From Halichoerus grypus (lineage: Eukaryota > Chordata > Mammalia > Carnivora > Phocidae), in assembly GCF_964656455.1 (NCBI RefSeq), contig NC_135723.1, positions 101,323,283 to 101,387,282 on the forward strand: a stretch of DNA of 64,000 nt. The letters are read 5' to 3'. Numbering within the stretch: position 1 is the stretch's first letter; each line of letters opens with the position of its first letter. A program made the position numbers and the translations under genes. Positions 24,324 to 34,090 of this stretch are shown here, one piece after another. A model generated the notes under the pieces. It was given only the letters and a program-made list of their open reading frames with translations. It did not search any database and was not told where the DNA came from.

Positions 24324-25225
24324 CTGTGAATGACACATTTATGGAATCTCTAGCAAGGACTCAAAATTTCTCTTAACACTGCTCTCTCAATAGTAAGTTG
24401 AGTAAGATTTTTATCCTACTACCAAATGTCAATTCTCAATATAAGTACAAAACACACTGTTACTATTTATTAGTAAGCAGTATATGGAGATGAAATTAGG
24501 AATCTGATTATGCACTATGACAAGATTTATTGTTACAGTTAGCTTTGTCTTATTTTTCTTCACTTTACATCTTATGCAATACACCTTTTAGTGAAAGTTG
24601 TTAAATACAAAACTGAAACTCAATCTGAGGCTTTGTGTGTATACACTCAATCTATATAAAATTTCACATAAAATCCCATACTGTCAGATGAGCCCAAGAT
24701 TAAATTTAATAAGTAGTTTTTCCCCAACCTTGTCTCATTAATTCCACATCCTCAAGTACAGTAATAGCTATTATCAACATTGCAAAAAGCTTAATTGAAA
24801 TACCACTGAAATAACTGAAATACCCTCAAGAGAACCACTGAGATGATCTAAAACAATAAATTTTTCATTATCTCAGCATGAAACATCTCACAATCAGTAA
24901 CAGCTCTAGTTAGTAATTACAAGTATAACTAAAGAAAGAGAAAATAATAAATTGCTTTTTAATGAAAATCACTTGGCCCCCAAAGTATGTATTTATGATT
25001 AGGTCTAGATTACAACTGAACTATAAATATATATATGCCCTTTCCCCTATTAATTTCTAATGTTATTTTACTAGAAAGCTCCTCTCTAAACAATTTCCTA
25101 AGTGACTACACGTTGTGGCTCATTTTTATTTAGGATAGTAAACATATAGTAAATTTCACATATTCACTGTATATACACGTCTTCTTCAGAAAATAAACTA
25201 TATCCATTACCAAAAACATTCTTAC
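24324..25225 (-). other. KMT2C intron 12
   Basis: A 0.9-kb intron without a recognisable repeat or second exon. Polypyrimidine tract before exon 13 is weak (cattcacag). Confidence 0.85.
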
Positions 25226-25339
25226 CATCTGGAACAATTCCAGGTGTGGACTCCTGACCATTGACGTCTTTATTAATTGCTTGCTCTGGAAATACCATAT
25301 GGTCCTCAGGTCCTTCAACTTCCATCTCGTTGTTGTAAT
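25226..25339 (-). CDS. KMT2C: KMT2C exon 12: acidic linker
   Basis: The exon is 114 bp, acceptor tgttaag, donor CCAGATG|gtaaga. It enters and leaves in phase 1, so it could be skipped without a frameshift. It encodes DYNNEMEVEGPEDHMVFPEQ and then AINKDVNGQESTPGIVPD, an acidic, probably disordered segment just after the N-terminal PHD cluster. I see no domain in it. It is recognisably KMT2C by the YNNEMEVEGPED core and the ESTPGIVPD end. The acceptor ends AAG rather than CAG or TAG and has an interrupted pyrimidine tract, so it looks comparatively weak. Confidence 0.92.
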
Positions 25340-26183
25340 CTTAACAGAATATTATTTATTCTTTAGCTTAGAATAAGTTTTTCTGTTTTTGTTAACTATG
25401 TAAATAGTTATTACTTTGCTATAGTGAGGGTAAATTATCACCCAAAATGCCATATTCTTCACATTTTTAAATTTTCAACCATAAATATATCTACATTTTA
25501 GATGTAGATGGAAAAACATCTAAATTAAGAATTAAAAGGTTACTGACATATTATTTTAAAAGGACATTCCACAACTGTATACTGATGGCATCCTGGAAAC
25601 AAAGCATTAGTAATTAAGATGTATCTACTTAAACCTCTCACAGATGATAACACAGGACTTTTAAAAGTTGCCATTCATATTGATGAAAAGGAAAAACTAT
25701 CTGTAAGAACGTCTGTTTTCTTTACCACCAAAAAACTTGTTATTACGTTTCAACCAAGAGTATACTACTAAAATTACCTAAACAAAATTTTGGGCTCAAA
25801 AGATATGAACTAACATTTAAGAAGGACATTATAAAACTAAAATTTGTTTGGAGTGAAAGAACCCAGGTTATAAAGCAGAAACTAGGTCATAGAGCCAAAC
25901 ACTGACAACTTGCACTGCTGCTCAAAGAATACAACTGGTAAGGCACATCAGTCCTGGAATTCAAGTCATTAGGAGAAGGGCTGGAGCGTAGCTACATCAG
26001 ATGTCAGCCATCAGATTCAGAGATGACCCAAATCACATGTATACTTAAAGGTTGAGAAATTAAGAATAAGATGGGACCTGATACACAGGATTCCCTCATC
26101 ATTACTAAAATTATTTATTGGAGACTGGTTGGCACAACATCAAAACAAAAACAAAAACAAAAACCCAAAATTCTCAAGATTAC
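25340..26183 (-). other. KMT2C intron 11
   Basis: A 0.84-kb intron, AT-rich, with a short CAAAAA-type repeat near 26140-26165 beside exon 11. Nothing else seen. Confidence 0.85.
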
Positions 26184-26335
26184 CTGCAGTGACTTCAGCC
26201 ATCTCCACTTCATCGCCTGCCTGTAATGGGTCCATCTCAGCTGCTACGTGTTTACAATACATGCAGATATACTCTTCTTTGAACTGAGAATCCAGCTCAT
26301 GATCTGTTGGTTTGTCACATTCTAAGTGAACCCAT
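26184..26335 (-). CDS. KMT2C: KMT2C exon 11: second half of PHD finger 3 and linker
   Basis: The exon is 152 bp, acceptor cactgcag, donor ACTGCAG|gtaatc. It completes the Arg codon from exon 10 and reads WVHLECDKPTDHELD, then EEYICMYCKH, closing the third PHD finger with the His-x2-Cys and final CxxC ligands. After the zinc finger it changes to an acidic linker (AGDEVEMAEVTA), where it departs from the human residues I recall, as expected for disordered sequence. The exon ends one base (G) into an Asp codon. The PHD part is highly conserved, and the switch in conservation at the domain border supports a functional gene rather than a pseudogene. Confidence 0.95.
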
Positions 26336-26787
26336 CTGCAGTGACAAATATATTTAAATAAAATTTTCTAATTTAAAGACAATTTACTATCCAGGGAAAA
26401 AAGAAGCAATTGCTGAAAACTGGGTATAGGAAGGGTTAAGGATGACAGAGGAGAGGTTATAGAGGTTGGCAACTGGTGAAGGTTCTAGAAGAGAAATTGG
26501 CATTTTCAGAGGTCATTAAAGGTGTTCACGTATTTTTACTTCCTTATTTTTAAACCATTTCCTCCTTACATTTCCCTCTTAATGCTCATTTCTGGTCTTT
26601 CACCCATTCACTTCCTTATGCCTTTCAGACTCATAAATATGTAATTTAATTTCATCTTTAACAGCACTCAGTACCCAGAGGATCATTAGTGATAAAAGCT
26701 TGGAACTCAAAGAGACACGGTAGCACAAATGATCACATGGATAAGAAAACTGACCAAAAACTCAATGGAAGAATTGTATCTTCTTAC
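26336..26787 (-). other. KMT2C intron 10
   Basis: A 452-bp intron that splits PHD finger 3. No repeat seen. Confidence 0.88.
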
Positions 26788-26957
26788 CTTTTGCACATAT
26801 TACAATGAAGCATGTCTTCCTGCAATTCCGGATGGTTGCACTTCCCACAGAAAGGACATAGGTTATCCTGCTGCTGATAACAAGTGTCACACACCAAGCA
26901 ATTGTGGTGCCACCGAGAACTAGACCGTGTGCCACACTCTACACATATTCTGCAATT
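26788..26957 (-). CDS. KMT2C: KMT2C exon 10: Cys-rich linker and first half of PHD finger 3
   Basis: The exon is 170 bp, acceptor gtttag, donor AAAAG|gtaaga, starting in phase 0 (AAT TGC) and ending two bases into an Arg codon. It encodes NCRICVECGTRSSS, then WHHNCLVCDTC, then QQQDNLCPFCGKC and finally DMLHCNMCKR. All expected zinc-binding Cys/His positions are present. Compared with the human protein as I recall it, several changes cluster here: Ile to Val twice, Gln to Arg before WHHNC, Asn to Thr in CDTC, Tyr to Asn in KCNHPEL, and Lys to Glu in LQED. They are unusual in an otherwise near-invariant region, but none removes a ligand. The exon lies 452 bp from exon 11 and 7 kb from exon 9; that 7-kb intron carries a CpG island. 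Confidence 0.95.
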
Positions 26958-27911
26958 CTAAACACCAGAAAGAAATGAAAACAAAAACAGTTTGTTATGC
27001 ATTTGTATTGCAGTTCTGGTGTGAACCTTTCTGAAATCAATGAAACATTTGTACATTATACATTAAGCTTTAATTTTCATGACACTAATTTAGGGTATAT
27101 GTTTTTGAAAAAGCAGTGTGTTTTGAACATCTGATGTGACATCATTCAATTTGCACTAAAACCTCCAGGAAAATGTAAATAGGGGCGAGAGACATCCAAG
27201 AAAACATAAATAGGGAAGGAAGAAAACCAAGAACATAGCAACCCAAACTTCAAATAAGAAACATATCCCAGAATCAGGAAGTAGCTTATGTGCAAAGTAG
27301 CTTATGTGGAATAAGTCTATTTGACTCTGGATTGTGAAAACAAACTGGTGCTTCTTAACTATTTCATTTGCTTGTAGGTAGCTTAGGAACTAAAAGCAAG
27401 AATTCAAACTGAAGAACTATCATGACCCATTCCAAATGACTTGGGAGTCTGAAACTGTGAAAGTAAAATCAAAATTTCGAGGGGCAAGATATTCACATGG
27501 TCTTACATATCTTCTCATATAATGTTTTATTAATTATGAGAGAAAAAAAACTGGAGCAATTTGACAGCAGCGTGACCAAATTATTAGAATGCATGTCACC
27601 CATGAGGTCGAGATGAGCACCAGGTGCTCTAGCAGAGGCACCCTGACAAGGGCACAACATCACTTTGGCAGTATTCTGGCCAACAATGCAAAACTCCATA
27701 TAACTGTGAAGAAGTATCAGACAAAGACAAAGTGAGAAAAGTTCTATTTGGCAGAAAAAAACCCAGGTATGTGGGGAAGAACTCTATTCTTCAAAAAAAT
27801 GTCAATATCAAAAAGACAGAGTAGGACTCAGGAAATTTTCCAGATTAAAAGAGTCCAAAGTGAGAACTAAATATAAAAGCTTACCCTAGAGTAGATCTTG
27901 GAACCTACATT

Positions 27912-27926
27912 GGGGGGGGGGGGGGG
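27912..27926. repeat. G15 homopolymer
   Basis: Fifteen consecutive G on the plus strand, so C15 in the KMT2C pre-mRNA sense. Length is likely unreliable and polymorphic. Confidence 0.85.
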
Positions 27927-28639
27927 AGATGCTATATGGGATGTTAGATCAAGTGACAAAACTGAAATATGGATAATAGATTAGATGAAAATACTTACAT
28001 TGATGTAAACATATGAAGTTGATAACAGCACTGTGATTATGTAAGAATATCCCTATGATTAGGAAATACACACTGAAGTGTTTAAGGGTAAAGAGGGCAC
28101 AGTATATGTAACTTACCCTCAAATGGTTCAGGGCAAAAAAACAGAGATCAGAGGGAAGAAGAAGAGAGAAAAAGGGTACATGCAATGATATGGAAATCCT
28201 AACAAAGGTAAAAGGTAAATGGCATACGGATATTTTTATTTTTCCAACTTCTAAAGTTTGAAATTATTTTTTAAAAATTCATGATACACCAACACACAAG
28301 CATTCTTGATAGAGAAACAGGAAAAAGAAACCTACCTGACAATGACTGGTATAAAACAAAGTTCCTGAAAAGATTACCCTTACTTCAGTGTGAACAGCCT
28401 CACTAGTCTGACACCCCACATGAAGGCAGACCTATTTGCCCAGGTGCATCTCTGGCCCCTCCACAGTGTTTGACACACAGTAGGCCTTCAAATGTTAAAT
28501 AAATGAACAAATTATGACTAAAGACTATAGACATCTATGAAAGAATTTAACAGTAGAGGAAGAGGATCATTCTTCAAATTACTCAGTGGATAAGCCTTCC
28601 TATGAAAAACTCCAGGGTAATTCTTTGGATACATAATAT

Positions 28640-28830
28640 CGACATTACGATGGACACTTTATAGGCATCACCTCACTAAATCTAACACCCCTGTGAGGTA
28701 AGTTCTAATAACATTCTCTACAGGGGAAAAACTGGCTTAAGGAAGTCAAATAATTTGCCAAAGATCCTGTATTTAGTAACTGGAAAAGTGGAGATCGGAC
28801 TCTACAGCCTAAGCTTCTACCACATCATAT
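28640..28830 (+). mobile_element. MIR relic
   Basis: MIR-like order (ataggcatcacctcactaa, 'ctgtgaggtaagttctaat', ggggaaaaactggcttaagg and 'gtatttagtaactgg'). Confidence 0.7.
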
Positions 28831-30539
28831 ACCTCCATAGAACAGATTAAAAAAAACAAAAAAACTATCCAGTTGTCTTTTTAGCAATATTATACATGAT
28901 TCAGTCACTGTGAAAGAGCACAGCAGACTATGATAGAGAGCAAGACAAAGATAAAAGAGAACATTGAGAAATAAACCCAGAATTCTGAAAACGTTTTCCA
29001 AGATAATGAAAAACCTAACAAAGAAGATAATGAATTAAAAGCAGGAAACAAAATTATCTAGATGTTACTAAACATTATTTAAGAGACTGTAAAGATGGCA
29101 AATATTTATAAAAAAAAAAAAAAAGCAAAGTTAACCAACACTTCTTTAGACCTTTTCTTGGGCCTGACTAGAGACTGACAGTGGTCAACATGTTCCAGGC
29201 AACACTAATTAATGTAGAACCACAATCAGATACAACCTGGAAGCAAATTCAAAGAACTGGCAAAAACAAAGATCCCAAAGCTCTTAAGTAGAAAAAAGGA
29301 TTATAGTTAAGTGAACATTTAAAAAAAAAAGGGGGGGGGTAAGACTTTTCTTCTGTGATACCACAAACTGGGAAAACTGGAGGGGGGGGCGGAGTTTCTA
29401 CAGCTTAAAAAAGAAAAAATTGTAAAATGAAATGATACCAAACCAAGTTCTTATCATAGTCTGAAGACAACAGTCTCTTTCAGATATGCAGGATTTCAGA
29501 AAAATTGCTATACCTTAATGGAGCATAACCAAGAATCCAAAAGACTGGGGTTTAATGAGATTGGAATTTATATAGAAAAAATATATATTTTTTTGCAAGG
29601 AAAAAGTGACAAGGTTTACAGTCTCAGTTGATTTAAAACAGAAGGGAGAGAAAGGAAAAGAAAATTGCTCATTTCTCCATTTTCACTGGTAAGTGGGGGA
29701 AGAAAACATTTATACTTTCAACATTTATAACAATACTCACAAAATAAAATTCTTAATTGCAAGTCACTGCAGAAAATAAAAGGAACAGAAAAACAGAAAG
29801 GAAATCAAAAGAACTAGTTTGTCTTAAAATAGCCAAACATTTCAGTTGCAACCATTAACCTAAATAAAATGACACAAAGGGACCCAAAATAAAAAAGATG
29901 TGAATAGATCACATTCAACTGGTAAACTAAAGCCCTATGAGGCCATATTGTCGGACAAAAAGAGCTGGTTCAAAAAAAAAGGGCATTACACAATAGAGTA
30001 GCTTTACACTAATAAAAAGTAAAAAGTACAACATATCAACACTGACCTGACCTACCTGCTAAATAACAACCAAAAAATATTAGTATTGTTTACAAAAAAA
30101 AAAGTAAAATACAAGGAGAAACTGAGGAAAACTGCAGTGGTCAATTTCATCTACATCCTAATACGTTGTCGAAACAGCTAGTCAAAAAATAAAAAGGACT
30201 TCATCTATCTAAATAAAATTAATAAACACAAATATTAAGCCTTAAAGTCACTACTTCAAGTATCAAAATATTTGTGAAAAAGAAAACCACACTGGTTAAT
30301 TATTGGGTTAAATACAATTAAAGTAGAAGTTAACATGCTTAAGCACAACTGAAACACCAAAAGATACAGCGATTAGGTCAGATGTACACAGAGATAGTTA
30401 CAAATACAACATATTTGGTTGCAGCCAAAGCTATAATCAAAGGTAAATTTATAGTCTTTAAAAAATACACCTTTTTCCTTAAGAAAGTAAAGAAAACGAA
30501 TTACGAATTCAACTCCCTATTTCAGGAAAGAAAAAAGGC

Positions 30540-31290
30540 AAGGAAAGGTGCGCGGAGGAGACGAAAGCATGAACACACAGACCTGCCGCAGGCGGGTTTT
30601 CAGAGCCGGTGACGAGGCCGGGAGAACGCGCTGAGAGCACCGGGCCCCGCACACCGGGAAGAACCGGAACTGCGCGAGGCCGCGGCGGCTCGCTCCCCGT
30701 CCGCCCGCAGGCCCCGCCTTCCCGGAGCCACCCCGGAGGGCAGTTCCAGCAGGCTCCCGTTCCCAGGGCAGAAGGCCCCGCCCTGCAGACCCCACCCTCC
30801 CGCCGCGGCCGCGCCGAACTCCCCGCCCGCCGCCCTAGAACCAGGTGACGCGCCCCAAGCTCCAGGTGCCCCTCAGCCGCGATGGCGGGGCGTTGGCGCA
30901 GGTGCTCGGCTCCCCCCGCGTCTCCTCTCACCACCCCCCACCCGGACCCCATCCTCGGGGTCCTCCAGGCGAGCTCGCCCCCCTTTCCAGGACCTCCCTA
31001 GGACGGCAAACCACCCCCAAGCCCGACTCGGCCAGCGCTTCCCTCCCGCGGCCGGAACGCCTTTCCAGCTTCGGAAGAAGCCTCCGGCTGGCGCCACCTC
31101 CCGGCCTGCAGTCCCAGCCGCCCACGAAGCCTCCACCTGGAGAGTGACCCCTACCCTCGGGTTCCAGGGACCATTTCAGGCACCCCACTCCACCCCGGCT
31201 CTCTGAAGCCCACCCCGCCGGAGTCAACAGAAGAGCCGTGCACGGGTAACAGGAGCGCGTTTCTGTGCCGCTGGGACAAGAGCGTGAGGA
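30540..31290. promoter_or_regulatory. Intragenic CpG island, candidate alternative or antisense promoter
   Basis: By hand I count about 75 CpG in about 750 bp of GC-rich DNA, while neighbouring intron is AT-rich and almost CpG-free. It contains several CCCCGCC-type GC boxes (e.g. near 30713, 30776 and 30821), no visible TATA box, and a CCGCGATGGCGG sequence near 30878 that resembles both a YY1-type core and a strong Kozak start. The ATG at 30882 opens only a 39-codon frame before TAG. Longer frames on both strands here are explained by the lack of AT-rich stops. Retained CpG implies an unmethylated germline state, typical of promoters. It lies between exons 9 and 10, so a minus-strand start would give a KMT2C mRNA lacking the first PHD fingers. 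A retroposed GC-rich sequence is the alternative; I saw no TSD or poly-A tail. Confidence 0.75.
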
Positions 31291-32229
31291 TGCAGAGAAA
31301 TCACAGATGCAGTCTGGGAGGGCTGTTTTCTGAAAAGTGGAAAGTTTTCATAGAAATGCTAACATAAAAAAAAATTTAACTGACCTTCAAGGTTACCACA
31401 ATGCAGATTTTAATGCCTGCATTTAGCATTTGTATTTATTATCATGTTAGTCCCAAGTGCCGTCAAGGGCGTACAAAAGATGCAAGATTTTACACAGTAA
31501 AATTATGGTAAAAAGAATGAGCTGCTGGGATGACACAGGAACAATGCGGCATCCACGGAGCCAGCAGAGAGGATTCTCATCTTCATACACATCAACTGAC
31601 AACAGGTAAAGGACAAACAACATACCAGTAACTTAAAATGAAGAACTAATGTTCCATATTTTAGAAATAACTGGATTGATTCCCCCATTTAGTAGATTTC
31701 AATTGTACCACGATGGTGCACTCATGAACAAAAAACTTGATACTTATTGACACTTCATTACATCTAATGTTGAAGGACTGCCTGCTGGCACTTTGAGGTC
31801 TCTCATTATTCTGAACTAGTAAACAGGGTCATAGCATTATCAATACTATTTTTATATAAATACAAAAGGCATTCTCTGTATTGACATTATTAAAGCCAAA
31901 GGAAAAGCTTACACACTGAACTGGGCATGAGAAAATATCTTTCTATTAAACCCCAATCTTGGCAACTTAATGTCAGATGAAATTAGTAATTACTTTATAA
32001 ATTCTATTTAGTTTTATTTTTTAAAAGTCCGTGCAATTATTGAAGATAAAGTTTATGCCTAGTTTCATGTCTGTTCTATAAAATTTAGATATTAAAAAAA
32101 ACAAAAAACAGAAAAACAACCAGCTCAACCTGGGGGATGTATAGAGATAGCCTATGGATCTGGAGTCCTTAGGTCTACACCCTAATACAAAAAAAAAAAA
32201 ATTACATCAAGAAATATTTTTTTTTCTTT

Positions 32230-32320
32230 TTTTTAAAGAAAATTTAATTTTCTTTAAAATTCTTTAAAATTTAATTTCTTAATTCTTTAAAATTTAATTT
32301 CTTAATTAAAGAGAAAAGCC
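32230..32320. repeat. AT-rich tandem repeat
   Basis: Two to three copies of a 23-24 bp unit centred on ttctttaaaatttaatttct, with palindromic subunits. It could extrude or form hairpins. Confidence 0.7.
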
Positions 32321-33359
32321 CTGCTACTCAATAAGTATGACAGCATAGGGAGAGAGCATCATATATAGGATAAAACATTATAAGACAGGAAACCTGAGTT
32401 TTAGTCCCTTTTCTGCTTCTATAAGTAAGTAAACTTGGACAATTAACCACTAGGGCCTCACCAGCTCTCATCTACAATTTATTAAGTTTGCCTATATAGA
32501 TTTCAAAGGAAGCACATGAACTACTTTTATGACGGATCCATCCTAGAGAACATTTAAAGAAAAGTCATAGTAAATAGTCTGTAAATATCTTCCAAACAGG
32601 AAAAAAAAAAATTAGTTTTATTCAGTCAGTTGGGAATTAAAGATAAATTTGTTTTATTCTTCTACTTTCACTTTAAGAGTTTAAATATTTTGTGCTTCCA
32701 TGGAAAATACTTCTAAAATGTGTTGCTGTTCACCTGGTGGTGTACAAATAACTCTGCCCAGTAGGTAAAGTTGTCAGCCAACCTACAGGGTTCAGAGATA
32801 CAGACGACAGCCTCAGTAAATTCCTCAGGAAGCGCAAAGAGACCAGCATAGAACATAAGGTCATAAAGATGCAAATAACAAAATAGATGAAAGAAGGGAG
32901 AATCACTGACTAAAAGAGTATCCAGAAAAAATTAAAAATAATTGAAAATACATCTTAAAAGTGTCACACCAAACAGAAAGATTGATATCTTAAGCAATGA
33001 AAAAAATGGAAAAATGTCTACAGACCTCTAACTCTCAAAACCAAGAGAATCTTTAAACAGCATCTATAAAATAAATATCTAAGTAAATAATCATTAAAAC
33101 TACCACAGGGGAGGGACAATATACATATGCATATATAGTAGGATTCCAAATATTTAATACAAGTGTATTTATACACATAAAAAATGTGATGTACATATAA
33201 AATCACTACATAATCATCAAAATGTAGTGGATTTTAGTTCTGGATTTTAAATTAATGGATTTTAAAACTATTGCTCTGTGTTTTGGTATCCTCATGGGAC
33301 CACTACACTTCTGAGAGTTTCTGAGATTAAAGATAAATCATTCAAAAACAATTTCTAAG

Positions 33360-33875
33360 CCATTAAGCACCATACATATGTTTACATGTTCATAACAACA
33401 TTTTTCATAATAGCCTAAAATGTAAATGATCCAAATGTTCACCAACAAGTTATTTGATAAACAATTTGTGGTATGGCCATTACTTGGCAATAAAAAGGAA
33501 TCACTCACGGTATGCACAAAAATATGGCTGATTCTCAAAATAATCATGCAGAGTTTAAAAAGCTAGACCTCTCCCCCCAAAAAAGACCATATACTATATG
33601 TCATTTATATAAAACTCTAGAAAACGCAAATTAATTAATGGTGAATGAAAGCAGACTGCCTGGAAGACAAGGGGCGGGGAGGTGGGAATGGGTGAACAGT
33701 TGGAAAAGAGGGATTCCCAAAGAGCACCATGAAACTTTTAGGGGTGATGAATTTGGTTGTTATCTTGAAGGTGATGATGGTTTCATAAATGTACACGTGT
33801 CAAATTAAATTGCAAACTTTAAATACTTGCGGTTTACTGAATATCAATTATACATCAATAAAGCTGTTTTTTAAC
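33360..33875 (+). mobile_element. Old L1 3'-end fragment
   Basis: Degraded L1M-like 3' region: 'ataacaacatttttcataat', an aatggtgaatgaaagcagac block and an end of 'tatacatcaataaagctg' followed by T/A-rich sequence. No open frame. Confidence 0.6.
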
Positions 33876-33975
33876 AAGTTGATGATACTGTATAGATTTG
33901 AATAGGTATCCGATTTGTCTGCTCTATATAAAAAGCATACAGACGATATTTTTCTTAAAAAAATAAACAACTTAC

Positions 33976-34090
33976 TTTGCATTTCCAGCCATTGGTTGGT
34001 ACTGATTTCATAACTGGTTGAAGACAAAAAGTATGATACCCTTTGTCACACGTATCACACACTAGCATCTTGCTATCTTCTCCCGATTGT
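33976..34090 (-). CDS. KMT2C: KMT2C exon 9: PHD finger 2
   Basis: The exon is 115 bp, with acceptor ttttttag and donor TGCAAA|gtaagt. The two bases carried from exon 8 complete Lys, and the frame then reads QSGEDSKMLVCDTCDKGYHTFC, ending WKCK in phase 0. With the CxxC pair at the end of exon 8 and the Cys residues at the start of exon 10 it makes a full Cys4-His-Cys3 PHD finger. As is usual in MLL3/MLL4, adjacent fingers share boundary cysteine motifs and are split across exons. All residues agree with the human protein as I remember it, so this is one of the most conserved exons in the window. An open frame continues about 110 bp 5' of the acceptor and is intronic. Confidence 0.96.

Larger units (their letters stand above)
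26958..33975 (-). other. KMT2C intron 9 (contains CpG island)
   Basis: A 7.0-kb intron. Besides the CpG island it has a MIR (28.64-28.83 kb), a G15 tract (27.91 kb), other poly-G and poly-A runs (29.1-29.4 kb), an AT-rich tandem repeat (32.23-32.31 kb), a possible MIR (32.38-32.48 kb) and old L1 3' sequence (33.36-33.87 kb). 27000-27900, 28840-30500, 31300-32200 and 32500-33340 carry no exon I can recognise. Confidence 0.85.

Noticed and set aside
30509..30952. 147-codon minus-strand open frame in the CpG island
   Set aside because: Composition-driven: GC-rich DNA lacks stop codons, and several overlapping frames on both strands are equally open. It has no recognisable domain and no sign of splicing.
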